Shown here in pieces: positions 1 to 7,620 of a stretch of 9,402 nt of DNA. The DNA is from UBA8437 sp003445035 (GTDB taxonomy: Bacteria; Planctomycetota; Planctomycetia; Planctomycetales; Planctomycetaceae). Position 1 is the stretch's first letter; each line of letters begins with the position of its first letter. The translations under genes were made by a program, and so were the position numbers. The stretch spans positions 1 through 9,402 of the forward strand of contig CALCHI010000349.1 in assembly GCA_937901285.1 (NCBI GenBank), given 5' to 3'. The notes under the pieces were generated by a model, which did not search any database, had not been told where the DNA came from, and worked only from the letters and a program-made list of their open reading frames with translations.

Positions 1-1161
1 GCGGCACTGAGGTTCATCGACGGCAAGTCCAAAAATGGTGGCGGTGACAAGCCGTTCTTCTGCTACATCCCGACCAACGCCGCACACGGCCCGTTCCTGG
101 TCGCCGACAAATACAAGAAGCCGTACCTGGACGCCGGTGTACCGGCCCGGCGAGCAGCCTTCTATGGAATGATCACCAATATCGACGAGAACGTCGCACG
201 GCTCCGCAAGCACCTGGCCGCATCCGGCCTGGCCGACAACACGCTACTGATCTTCACCACCGACAACGGCACCGCTGCCGGAGCCGGTCGTGGGGGAGGA
301 TTCAACGCGGGCCTGCGTGGGACCAAGGGATCGGAGTTCGACGGTGGCCATCGGGTGCCGTGCTTCTGGCACTGGCCGGCCGGTGGCCTGGCCGGCGGTC
401 GCGACGTGGCACAGGTCACTGCCCACGTCGACATGCTGCCGACACTCTCGGCCATCTGCGGACTCAAGCCACCCACCGACCGCACGATCGACGGCACCAG
501 CCTGGTGCCACTGCTCTCGGGCAACGTCGACAAGTGGCCCGCGCGGACACTGTTCGTTCACTCACAGCGGCTCGAGTTCCCTCGCAAGCTTCGCAAGTGC
601 GCGGTCATGACCGACCGCTGGCGGCTGGTCAACGGCAAACAACTGTTCGATCTCGACGCCGATTACGGACAGAAAACCAACGTGGCTGCCGATCACCCCG
701 GCGTCGTCAAGCAACTCTCCAGCGGATACGACCGGTGGTGGACCAGCATCGACACCCGGTTCGACGATTACGTCCGCATCGGGCTGGGTCACAAGAGCGA
801 CAACCCCGCCCTGTTGACCTGCCACGACTGGCACACCAACAACTCCCCGGTCCCCTGGAACCAGGGCCACATCCGCAGGGGGCTGAAGGCCAACGGGTTC
901 TGGGCGGTCCAGGTGACGCGGGCCGGCAGCTACCGCATCACTCTACGTACTCGCCCGCCGGGAATGGATCACCCGATCGAAGCCACCAGGGCCGAATTGT
1001 CAATCGGCGGTATCAAGAAGCAACAGGACGTCGACGCCGACGCCACGGTGGTCACCTTCACCGTGACACTGAAGGCGGGCAACTCGCGGCTGCAGACGAC
1101 CCTGACCGACAAGAACGGCAAGTCACGCGGAGCCTATTTCGTCGAGGTCGAGGCGCTGTAG
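1..1161 (+). CDS. Sulfatase (arylsulfatase type), C-terminal part, 5' end outside window
   Basis: Frame 1 is open from the first base to TAG at 1159-1161, giving 386 residues of a protein that begins upstream; the ATG at 169 is internal, because the 56 codons before it already read as sulfatase (PFFCYIPTNAAHGPF, window residues 18-32). Sulfatase family marks seen: H29 of the NAAHGP segment, the metal-binding Asp-Asn in FTTDNGT (D88-N89), RGTKG with the conserved Lys (K109) and the GGHRVP segment (H117). A second domain, about residues 255-386, starts near the CHDWHT and PWNQG motifs and ends in GAYFVEVEAL; it looks like the beta-rich C-terminal domain of planctomycete arylsulfatases. The CxPSR formylglycine motif and signal peptide would be upstream and cannot be checked. 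By family it hydrolyses sulfate esters, probably on extracellular or periplasmic polysaccharide; the substrate cannot be told. It converges on the minus-strand propeller gene. Confidence 0.93.
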   Translation, partial: AALRFIDGKSKNGGGDKPFFCYIPTNAAHGPFLVADKYKKPYLDAGVPARRAAFYGMITNIDENVARLRKHLAASGLADNTLLIFTTDNGTAAGAGRGGGFNAGLRGTKGSEFDGGHRVPCFWHWPAGGLAGGRDVAQVTAHVDMLPTLSAICGLKPPTDRTIDGTSLVPLLSGNVDKWPARTLFVHSQRLEFPRKLRKCAVMTDRWRLVNGKQLFDLDADYGQKTNVAADHPGVVKQLSSGYDRWWTSIDTRFDDYVRIGLGHKSDNPALLTCHDWHTNNSPVPWNQGHIRRGLKANGFWAVQVTRAGSYRITLRTRPPGMDHPIEATRAELSIGGIKKQQDVDADATVVTFTVTLKAGNSRLQTTLTDKNGKSRGAYFVEVEAL

Positions 1162-1171
1162 CGGCCGGCGG

Positions 1172-2770
1172 TCATTCCACCGGCAACTCGTAACACGCCA
1201 TCTCGCCTGCGTTGCGAACCAGCAGGCGGTTGCCGACCAGGACCGGGTGGTTCCAGGTCTTGGACGATAACGCCTTGAACTTCCCGAGTTCGCGGAATTT
1301 CTCGGGAGTCGCCTCGACCAGCACCACCTGGCCTTTCTCGGCCTGGACCACGATCAGGTCACCCACCAGCAGCAACTGGCCGTACCCGTAACGCCCCCGC
1401 TTCCACCTGCGTTTTCCGGTTTCCAGTTCCAGGCAGACCAGGATCCCCTCGTCCAGCCCGTAGACGAATCCGTCGTGAACCACCGGGTCGTTGAACTTGC
1501 ACTTCAACAGGCGGTTCTGCCAGGCGATCGAGGGCTGCTGCGAATCGCCATCGATCTTCAGCAAAGCACACCCCTGGCCGTAGCCGCTGGAAACGAACAC
1601 CCGATCGGTATCAACCAGGATCGGCAATGCCGCGTTGACCTTCGGACCATTCGTCCATGGCTGGTGCCACAATTCCGTGCCGTCTTCGAACTGGTAGGCC
1701 GTCAGCCCGTCACCATCGAAGCACAGCAGCCTGGGCTGACCGTTGATCTCGATAACCCGGGGCGACGCATAACTCGCCGGATGATTGCCACTCGCCCAGC
1801 TCAACTCACCCGTCTCGGCATCGAACGCCGCCACCCCACCTTTTGCTCCACCAGGAATCACGATCACTCGACCGTCCACCACCAGCGGAGACCCCGACAT
1901 GGCCCAACTGAGATTCACACCCGAGGTGGCTTCGAGCACATCCTGCGACTTCGACCAGACCGGTTTCCCGGTGGCGGCGTCCAGGCAATTCAGTCGTCCC
2001 GTAGCCCCCAGCGAGTAGATCCGCGACTTGTAGAACGTCGGCGTGGCCCGCGGCCCAAGACCTCCCATCGCTTCACTGAAGCGGTCCGCGTCTTCGTGTG
2101 CCCACACCGGTTCACCGGTCGTGATGTTCCAGCAACTGACCACCTCGACCCGGCCGCGCTGCTCTTGCGTGAAGGCCAGATCCCCGACCACCGCGAACGA
2201 ACTCCACCCCTGCCCCACCGGGTGCCGCCACAACTCCCGTGGCGGCTGACTTTTCCAGTCTCGCGACAATCTCACGCTGGTCACTTTGCCGTCACGTCGC
2301 GGACCACGGAACTGTGGCCAGTCGCCGTCGACGGCCTCCAGCGATTGTGTCTCGGCCGTGGTGGCGGGTTCGGGAACCGATGCGAAGTACTCCCGCGTTT
2401 TCTCCTCCCGCGTCGGCTGCCAGCGGAAACGGACCACCGGCAACATGTCGCCCTCGTAATCCTCCAGCCGCAGCGTGCCCAGCCCGGCCACGACCACCAG
2501 CACGCCCAACCCCCTGGTTCGCCAACTCAGGCGGCTGGCAAACAACCACCACAGCAGCAATGCGAACACCGTCGCCGGCACCAGCACCCACAGCGAGAAG
2601 ACCTGGTAAGTCCGATCCAGCCCCAGGGCGAACCACGCCACCAGCATGGCACCGCCGCCAAGCACCAGGATCATCACCGCCGGCCACCAGCGAAAGCCGG
2701 CACGACGGCCGGGCTCGGACTCGATCCCTGGATCGACGGAGCTGTCTTCGGCCGGGTGGGACGGGTTCAC
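1172..2770 (-). CDS. Membrane-anchored PQQ-type beta-propeller protein
   Basis: This 532-residue protein has a short polar N-terminus, two clear membrane segments (about residues 28-51 and 57-79), a shorter third hydrophobic stretch (about 87-100), then a long extracytoplasmic part. The propeller starts at the WPQFRGP signature (151-157) and shows repeated blade motifs of the type TG-x-x-x-W: ITTGEPVW (near 220), DAATGKPVW (265-272), DAETGELSW (317-325), FEDGTELW (361-368) and LETGKRRW (449-456), about six or seven blades. Such BamB-like or PQQ-like repeats form a scaffold; no PQQ enzyme residues or haem motif are seen, so I do not call a dehydrogenase. The start is GTG at 2770-2768, sharing GTGA with the stop of the upstream sulfatase; an AAGG ribosome site (2778-2781) lies 7 nt before it, inside the sulfatase codons. 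The coupling suggests coordinated production with the sulfatase. Function is unknown; the family and topology are confident. Confidence 0.9.
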   Translation of the reverse strand: MNPSHPAEDSSVDPGIESEPGRRAGFRWWPAVMILVLGGGAMLVAWFALGLDRTYQVFSLWVLVPATVFALLLWWLFASRLSWRTRGLGVLVVVAGLGTLRLEDYEGDMLPVVRFRWQPTREEKTREYFASVPEPATTAETQSLEAVDGDWPQFRGPRRDGKVTSVRLSRDWKSQPPRELWRHPVGQGWSSFAVVGDLAFTQEQRGRVEVVSCWNITTGEPVWAHEDADRFSEAMGGLGPRATPTFYKSRIYSLGATGRLNCLDAATGKPVWSKSQDVLEATSGVNLSWAMSGSPLVVDGRVIVIPGGAKGGVAAFDAETGELSWASGNHPASYASPRVIEINGQPRLLCFDGDGLTAYQFEDGTELWHQPWTNGPKVNAALPILVDTDRVFVSSGYGQGCALLKIDGDSQQPSIAWQNRLLKCKFNDPVVHDGFVYGLDEGILVCLELETGKRRWKRGRYGYGQLLLVGDLIVVQAEKGQVVLVEATPEKFRELGKFKALSSKTWNHPVLVGNRLLVRNAGEMACYELPVE

Positions 2771-4164
2771 TTGGCTGCCTTCTTCTTTTTGGCTTTCCGC
2801 TTCGTCTTGCGGCGAACCCCCTTCAACCGATCGCCCGTCTCGCGGTCGAACTCGTCGGCCCGCCGCTTTTTCGGCACATGGTCATCGGTCTCGGTCTCCC
2901 ACGCCGCCAACGCCGCTCGCATCTGCTTCAGCAACGGAGCGTACTTGTCCACCTCGGCCAGGTTCTGCAGCTCGAAAGGATCGTTCTCGACGTCGTAGAG
3001 TTCTTCGCGTGGCCGCGGCTTGATGAAGCAGCCCTTCTGGTTGTCATTCAGCCGGCCGGCATCGCGCAACCGACGCATGGCCTGGTAGGTGATACTGCGG
3101 ACGGCGTCTGCCGGAGGGGTGCCGGGAATGTCGGTGTAGTAGTTGCGGATGTAGTTGAAACGGACCGAGTGGACGCTGCGACCGTGGTCGTCGAAATCGT
3201 GCCAGTTGTGCTCGGCGTAGGCGTACCGACGAATCGTCTTGGACGGCCTGGTCAGCAGGGGCGAAAAGCTGCGTCCCTGGAACGTCTTGGGAGCCCTCAC
3301 CTTGCAGATGTCCAGGATCGTCGGGGCCAGGTCGACCGAGCTGACGATCGATCGACAGGTGGATCCCGGCGTGACAACACCGGGGAAACGCACCAGCAAC
3401 GGCGTCTTGATGCCACTGTCATACAGCGTGGTCTTGCAGCGAGGGAAGGGGCGACCGTTGTCCGAAAGAAACACCACCATCGTGTTGTCGGCCACTCCCT
3501 GCTCGTCCAGTTCGGCCAGCACTCGACCGATCACGCCGTCCATCCGGGCGATCTCGTCGTAGTACAACGCCAGGTCCTTCCGCGTCTCGGCCACATCGGG
3601 CAAGAACGGCGGCACGACGGCGTCCTCGGCAGTGTGCGGCCTGGGGATCGCGCCGGGACGATACGGCCGGTGCGGATCGACGAAGGCGAACCACATGAAG
3701 AACGGCTTGTCGCGGGGCCGGTCCTTGAGAGTCTGAAGCCACGTATTGACCTTCGGCCGCACCGTGTCGAACTTCTTTTTCGCCGCCTGGCCCAGGTGCC
3801 ACTTGCCGGCCGCGGCGGTGTGATAGCCACCGGCCTTCAGCCGCTCTGCGAACGTCACCTGTTTGCCCGGCAGGGGCAGGTGCAGTTGGTGGCCACCGGT
3901 GGCGTGAGGGTAGCGACCGGTCAGGATGCTGCAGCGGCTGGGGCTGCACGAACTGGTCGTCAGGAACGCGTTGGTGAAGGTCATGCCCGCCTTGGCCAGC
4001 GCGTCGATGTTCGGCGTCCGGATCTTCGGGTGCCCGTAGGCACCGCAGTCGTCGACCGCCATGTCGTCGGCAATGAAGACGATGACGTTGGGAGAATCGG
4101 CGACAGCCGGGCCATGGAGTCCACTGCCGACGATCGCCGCGAGCAACAATCCGAACCGTGTCAC
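2767..4164 (-). CDS. Secreted sulfatase (S1 formylglycine family), complete
   Basis: The gene encodes 465 residues with a Sec signal peptide (about 1-22, cleavage likely after AVA). The sulfatase core follows: N-terminal metal Asp pair D33-D34 in IADDM, active-site C73-S-P-S-R77 for conversion of Cys to formylglycine, K121 and H123 in GKWHLG, H165 in FVDPHRPY, D235-N236 in LSDNG and K253 in GIKTP. All expected active-site positions are present, so the enzyme should be active if a formylglycine-generating enzyme is encoded elsewhere. The length fits a one-domain sulfatase of the iduronate-2-sulfatase-like or heparan N-sulfatase-like type, but the substrate cannot be assigned. The start is GTG at 4164-4162 with AGGGGA 7 nt upstream and the signal peptide directly after it. 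The last 18 residues are very basic (RRKTKRKAKKKK), which is odd for an exported enzyme. The stop overlaps the GTG of the propeller gene, so the two form an operon. Confidence 0.95.
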   Translation of the reverse strand: MTRFGLLLAAIVGSGLHGPAVADSPNVIVFIADDMAVDDCGAYGHPKIRTPNIDALAKAGMTFTNAFLTTSSCSPSRCSILTGRYPHATGGHQLHLPLPGKQVTFAERLKAGGYHTAAAGKWHLGQAAKKKFDTVRPKVNTWLQTLKDRPRDKPFFMWFAFVDPHRPYRPGAIPRPHTAEDAVVPPFLPDVAETRKDLALYYDEIARMDGVIGRVLAELDEQGVADNTMVVFLSDNGRPFPRCKTTLYDSGIKTPLLVRFPGVVTPGSTCRSIVSSVDLAPTILDICKVRAPKTFQGRSFSPLLTRPSKTIRRYAYAEHNWHDFDDHGRSVHSVRFNYIRNYYTDIPGTPPADAVRSITYQAMRRLRDAGRLNDNQKGCFIKPRPREELYDVENDPFELQNLAEVDKYAPLLKQMRAALAAWETETDDHVPKKRRADEFDRETGDRLKGVRRKTKRKAKKKKAAK

Positions 4165-4171
4165 TGGTCAG

Positions 4172-4177
4172 TCCCCT
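4172..4177 (-). promoter_or_regulatory. Ribosome binding site of the secreted sulfatase
   Basis: The minus strand reads AGGGGA with a 7-nt spacer to the GTG at 4164. It decides this GTG as the start, in agreement with the signal peptide that begins there. Confidence 0.65.
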
Positions 4178-4202
4178 GGTGGGCAGGTTGCGGGTCGTGC
4201 CG

Positions 4203-4208
4203 ATTGTA
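4203..4208 (-). promoter_or_regulatory. Candidate -10 element for the sulfatase-propeller operon
   Basis: The minus strand reads TACAAT, five of six matches to the sigma-70 -10 consensus. It would put the transcript start near 4196 and give a leader of about 30 nt before the GTG, a sensible distance. No good -35 hexamer is visible at 16-19 nt spacing, so the call rests on the -10 and its position. Confidence 0.4.
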
Positions 4209-4310
4209 GGCATGTGGACTGACGGGGACGAGCGCAGCCGGGCCGTGATTGGTGGCGTCGACAGGAATGACAACCAACACCACCCGCATCTCCGCCGTGT
4301 CCGGATTCAC

Positions 4311-4340
4311 TTGGACGGCCAGCTGTCGAGGTGTTAGCCT
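4311..4340 (+). promoter_or_regulatory. Candidate promoter for the VWA gene
   Basis: TTGGAC (4311-4316), an 18-nt spacer and TAGCCT (4335-4340), which keeps the T, A and final T most important in a -10 box. The predicted start near 4347 gives a leader of about 55 nt before the GTG at 4402. It lies in the divergent spacer 4165-4401, in which I see no gene. The match is modest. Confidence 0.3.
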
Positions 4341-4390
4341 GAGGTTGGAGGCGGGCCGCCCGGAACGACGATCCAGTACGAGGACACGGC

Positions 4391-4394
4391 GGAG
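4391..4394 (+). promoter_or_regulatory. Ribosome binding site deciding the GTG start of the VWA gene
   Basis: GGAG is followed by a 7-nt spacer and GTG at 4402. The same frame is open upstream to an ATG at 4249, but that longer start has no comparable site, would cover the candidate promoter and would add about 50 basic, low-complexity residues ahead of the natural N-terminus. Confidence 0.6.
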
Positions 4395-4401
4395 AAGCAG
4401 T

Positions 4402-5412
4402 GTGAAGACTCGTCTGCTCGAGATGATCGGTGCCCCACTGACTCGCCCCTGGTGGCGGGAGCGGTGGCACGAACTGCGCGACAGCTGGTCGTATTCGTTC
4501 GCACTCTCGACGCTGTTCCACGTCGCGGTGATCATCGGCGTCGGCAGCATGTGGTTCTTCGCCAACCACGATTCGGGCATCTCGTCGCTCGACACCCGCT
4601 GGACCGACACGGTCGAGACGCCGGTGCTCGAGGATGCGGTCGAGATGGCCTGGGCGAAGCCCGAGCCGGACAAGACATCCGGGGGCAGCCAGACCCGGTC
4701 GACGGCCGCTCTTTCGCCCCCCCCCTCCCCTCGCGAGTTCACTCCGGACAAGTCGCTCAACGGAGAACTCTCGCCCACGCTGTTCCACGACACGGTTTCC
4801 AGCGACGACCTGGGGACCGAGTTGTCCAACCTCGACGGCTGGCAATCCCGGCTCTCAAAGATCGGCACCGGACAGGGATTCGGCAACGGACCCGGCGACG
4901 GCCGTGGTGGCGCGTTTTTCGGCATGAAGTCCGACGGCCAGAGCGTGGTTTACGTGGTGGACTGCTCGGCGAGCATGAATGCCCGGCACACCTCGGCGTC
5001 GACCAGATTTCACCGACTGAAACTCGAACTGCTCAATTCGGTCGCGGCGATGAAGCCCACCCAGTCGTTCTACATCATCTTCTTCAACGACCAGCCGATC
5101 CCGATGCCGGCCCGCTCGCTGCAACCGGCCCGGCCTCCACAGCAGAGGCTGTACCTGGAATGGATGGCCCGGATGCGGGCCAACGGAACGACCAACCCGT
5201 TGAGCTCGATGAACATGGCCCTGCGACTGCGACCCGACGTGATCTATTTCCTCACCGACGGCAACTTCAACTTCAAGACCGCGCTGGCCCTCTCACGGAT
5301 CCGCCAGCCCCGCAGCGTGATTCACACGATCACCTTCGGCGAACGCGAGGCCGAACCGTTGATGAAGTCGCTCGCGGTGGCCAACCGCGGCGTCTATCGC
5401 TTCATCCCCTGA
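4402..5412 (+). CDS. Membrane-anchored von Willebrand factor A domain protein
   Basis: From the GTG at 4402 the product is 336 residues. A short cytoplasmic N-terminus rich in Trp and Arg (PWWRERW, 16-22) is followed by one membrane segment (about 32-54, FALSTLFHVAVIIGVG), of the type seen at the N-terminus of TonB-like proteins. A Pro/Ser/Gly-rich linker (about 55-172, ending GNGPGDGRGG) leads to a VWA domain, about 180-336. The metal-ion-dependent adhesion site is complete: D187-C-S189-A-S191, a Thr in NGTTNP (T263/T264) and D286 in LTDG. VWA domains bind a protein partner through a metal ion; none is identified here. Planctomycetes carry many such proteins with a Gly-rich run and FFG before the VWA, and most are uncharacterised. 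A run of nine C (4717-4725) in the linker codes PPP. The gene stands alone on its strand between a divergent operon and a lipid operon 99 bp downstream. Confidence 0.85.
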   Translation: MKTRLLEMIGAPLTRPWWRERWHELRDSWSYSFALSTLFHVAVIIGVGSMWFFANHDSGISSLDTRWTDTVETPVLEDAVEMAWAKPEPDKTSGGSQTRSTAALSPPPSPREFTPDKSLNGELSPTLFHDTVSSDDLGTELSNLDGWQSRLSKIGTGQGFGNGPGDGRGGAFFGMKSDGQSVVYVVDCSASMNARHTSASTRFHRLKLELLNSVAAMKPTQSFYIIFFNDQPIPMPARSLQPARPPQQRLYLEWMARMRANGTTNPLSSMNMALRLRPDVIYFLTDGNFNFKTALALSRIRQPRSVIHTITFGEREAEPLMKSLAVANRGVYRFIP

Positions 5413-5469
5413 ATTGCCACGCATCGCCCGACGATTTCGCGTGACATTTCCCAACGGGCCCCGCCGCGA

Positions 5470-5475
5470 TAGGAT
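5470..5475 (+). promoter_or_regulatory. Candidate -10 element for the lipid operon
   Basis: TAGGAT matches four of six -10 positions including the key T, A and final T. It would start transcription near 5482, about 30 nt before the ATG at 5512. No convincing -35 lies at normal spacing; GTGACA at 5441-5446 is too far (23 nt). I see no strong terminator for the VWA gene in the 99-bp spacer, so read-through from it is also possible. Confidence 0.3.
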
Positions 5476-5511
5476 GCACTTTCACGTTCCTCCAGAACGG
5501 ACTCACGGCGG

Positions 5512-7620
5512 ATGACGGCGGGCCAGACGGAGATGGATTCCAGCGGACGGGGCACCGGGGGCCTGCGGTCCCGGTCCTTCCTGGCGCTGCTGGTGACACA
5601 GGGCTTCGGCTCGCTCAACGACAACATCTTCCGATGGTTCTGCGTCCTGCAGGGGATGAAGGTCGAGGAACTGAAGACGTCGACGATTTCGCTGGGGCTG
5701 ATCTGCTTCACGACCCCCTACCTGTTGCTCGCCTCGCACTCGGCCTACGTCAGCGATCGCTTCAGCAAGCGGAAGACGATCGTCGCCTGCAAGTTTGCCG
5801 AGATCGTGATCATGGCGATCGCCGTGGGTGCGATGGCCCTGGGTGGCGTCGACGAGATGCTGGGCATCTGCCTGGTCTTCGTCGCGGTCTTCCTGATGGG
5901 GGCCCAGAGTGCCATGTTCGGGCCGGCCAAGTTCGGGGCGATCCCCGAGATCGTCCGTTCCGAGAAGATCTCTGAAGCCAACGGCATGATGCAGATGGTC
6001 ACAACGGCCGCATCGGCCCTGGGCATGTTCGCCGGGTTTGTCGTCTCGGACATGGCCGATCTCTCACCCGGTGCTCCCACCCTGGCCGGCCTGCTCTGGC
6101 CGGCCGGAGTGCTGATCTCGATCGCCGTGCTCGGCGCGGTGGCCAGCATGGCAATCGAACCCCTGACGCCCGCCGATCCCACTCGGCAACCCCCCAACCC
6201 GTTCAAGGAAACCGTCTCGAACCTGGCATTGCTTTACCAGGGACGCCCGTTGTTCCGCGCGGCACTGGGCGAGGCGTTCTTCTGGTTCCTGGCCAGCCTG
6301 GCCACCTCGGCGATCACCTTGATGGGAGAACAGGTGCTGGGGCTGGGGCAGATCGCTACCGGCATGCTGGCCATCGCCCTGGTCATCGGTGTCGGGACCG
6401 GCAGCGTACTGGCCGGCATGATGTCCGGCGGCAAGGTCGAACTGGGACTCGTGCCGCTGGGCGCATCGGTCATCGCCCTGGGGTCGCTGGGCCTGTATTG
6501 GGTCACCGGTGATGTCGACCCCACCAACCCCACCACCCAGGTGGCCGCCGTCTGGCCGGCAGCCACCTGCCTGATCGTGCTGGGACTGGGAGCCGGCTTC
6601 TTCATCGTGCCGCTGGTCGCGTTCCTGCAGGACCGAAGCGAACGCAGGACCCGTGGCCGCATCCTGGCCGCCGCCAACTTCATCTCCTTCAGCATGATGA
6701 TCGTCTCGGCCATCGTTTTTTACGTGGTCACCGAGGGCAGTCTCGGCTGGGAAGCGCCGACCATCTTTCTGGCTGCCGGCCTGGGCACCATCCCGATCCT
6801 GATCTATGTGCTCTGGCTGTTACCCCAGGCCAGCATCCGCATGTTCATCTGGGTACTCAGCCGCCTGGTCTACAGGGTGAAGGTCTTCGGCCGAGAGAAC
6901 ATTCCCACACAGGGCGGCGCATTGATCGTCGCCAACCACGTCTCCTACATGGACGGATTCCTGCTGCTGACCAGTTCGTCGAGACCGATCCGCTTCGTGG
7001 CCCACGCCGACCGGGTCAACCGCTTCGGAATCGCACGACTGACACGGCTGATGGGCGTGATTCCCATCCGCAGCACCGACGGACCCAGGGCGATTGTGGC
7101 CAGTCTCAGGCAGGCCCGCGCTGCTGTCGAGAACGGTGAACTGGTCTGCATCTTTCCCGAGGGCCAGCTGACAACCAGCGGACGCATCGAGGACTTCCAC
7201 CGCGGGATGATGAAGATCGTCGACGGACTCGAAGCACCCATCGTTCCCATCTACCTCGATGAACTCTGGGGCAGTATCTTCAGCCACGAACGAGGTCGTT
7301 TTCTCTGGAAGATTCCCCGGCGTTGGCCCTACCCGGTCTCGATTCACGTCGGTGAACCGCAGGACTGCCCCGACACGGTCGGGGAGGTTCGTGACACCGT
7401 GCTGGCACTCGGCCAGAAGGCCGAGAACATGAGGGACGTCAAGGGTCCTGCTGCCGATACAGTCGAATACGACCGTAACGTAGAATCGCCGCCGGCCGAG
7501 CCAACCGGTGACACCGTCCAGGACACTCCAGTCGATCAACAATCAGAAACCAACCCGGCCCCGGCGGCGGATTCCGACGACGAACGACCGGCCCCGCCGC
7601 TTTCGGAGGATGAAACGTGA
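5512..7620 (+). CDS. MFS lysophospholipid transporter (LplT-like) fused to PlsC acyltransferase
   Basis: A 702-residue fusion. Residues about 20-440 are a multi-spanning MFS domain with marks of the LplT group: NDNIFR (36-41), GPAKFGAIPE (137-146) and RGRILAAANF (381-390). Residues about 450-640 are a cytoplasmic PlsC/LPLAT acyltransferase with N475-H476-x4-D481 (catalytic His and Asp), GVIPIR (515-520), FPEG (548-551) and VPIYLDE (578-584). By analogy with E. coli LplT and Aas, it should flip or import lysophospholipid (such as 2-acyl-glycerophosphoethanolamine) and re-acylate it at the inner face of the inner membrane; this role is inferred. A tail (about 643-702) is acidic, Pro-rich and probably disordered. 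The start is ATG at 5512; ATG 5533 is an alternative, but its GGAG touches the start codon. The stop TGA overlaps the GTG of the synthetase that would supply the acyl donor. A general MFS exporter is unlikely given the fused acyltransferase. Confidence 0.92.
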   Translation: MTAGQTEMDSSGRGTGGLRSRSFLALLVTQGFGSLNDNIFRWFCVLQGMKVEELKTSTISLGLICFTTPYLLLASHSAYVSDRFSKRKTIVACKFAEIVIMAIAVGAMALGGVDEMLGICLVFVAVFLMGAQSAMFGPAKFGAIPEIVRSEKISEANGMMQMVTTAASALGMFAGFVVSDMADLSPGAPTLAGLLWPAGVLISIAVLGAVASMAIEPLTPADPTRQPPNPFKETVSNLALLYQGRPLFRAALGEAFFWFLASLATSAITLMGEQVLGLGQIATGMLAIALVIGVGTGSVLAGMMSGGKVELGLVPLGASVIALGSLGLYWVTGDVDPTNPTTQVAAVWPAATCLIVLGLGAGFFIVPLVAFLQDRSERRTRGRILAAANFISFSMMIVSAIVFYVVTEGSLGWEAPTIFLAAGLGTIPILIYVLWLLPQASIRMFIWVLSRLVYRVKVFGRENIPTQGGALIVANHVSYMDGFLLLTSSSRPIRFVAHADRVNRFGIARLTRLMGVIPIRSTDGPRAIVASLRQARAAVENGELVCIFPEGQLTTSGRIEDFHRGMMKIVDGLEAPIVPIYLDELWGSIFSHERGRFLWKIPRRWPYPVSIHVGEPQDCPDTVGEVRDTVLALGQKAENMRDVKGPAADTVEYDRNVESPPAEPTGDTVQDTPVDQQSETNPAPAADSDDERPAPPLSEDET
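7605..7609 (+). promoter_or_regulatory. Strong ribosome binding site of the acyl-ACP synthetase
   Basis: GGAGG with a 7-nt spacer before GTG 7617, placed inside the last codons of the MFS-PlsC gene. It fixes the GTG start and, with the GTGA overlap, indicates translational coupling. Confidence 0.75.

Noticed and set aside
1475..2998. Plus-strand open frame of 507 codons opposite the propeller gene
   Set aside because: Composition is Arg/Pro/Gln-rich with no family motif; the minus strand holds the WPQFRGP propeller gene.
2239..4209. Long plus-strand open frame (656 codons) opposite the secreted sulfatase and the propeller N-terminus
   Set aside because: It is Arg/Pro/His-rich without domain marks and lies opposite genes with full motifs; long antisense frames are expected in GC-rich coding DNA.
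4249..4401. N-terminal extension of the VWA gene to ATG 4249
   Set aside because: It has no good ribosome site, reads as basic low-complexity sequence and would cover the candidate promoter, whereas GTG 4402 has GGAG at ideal spacing.
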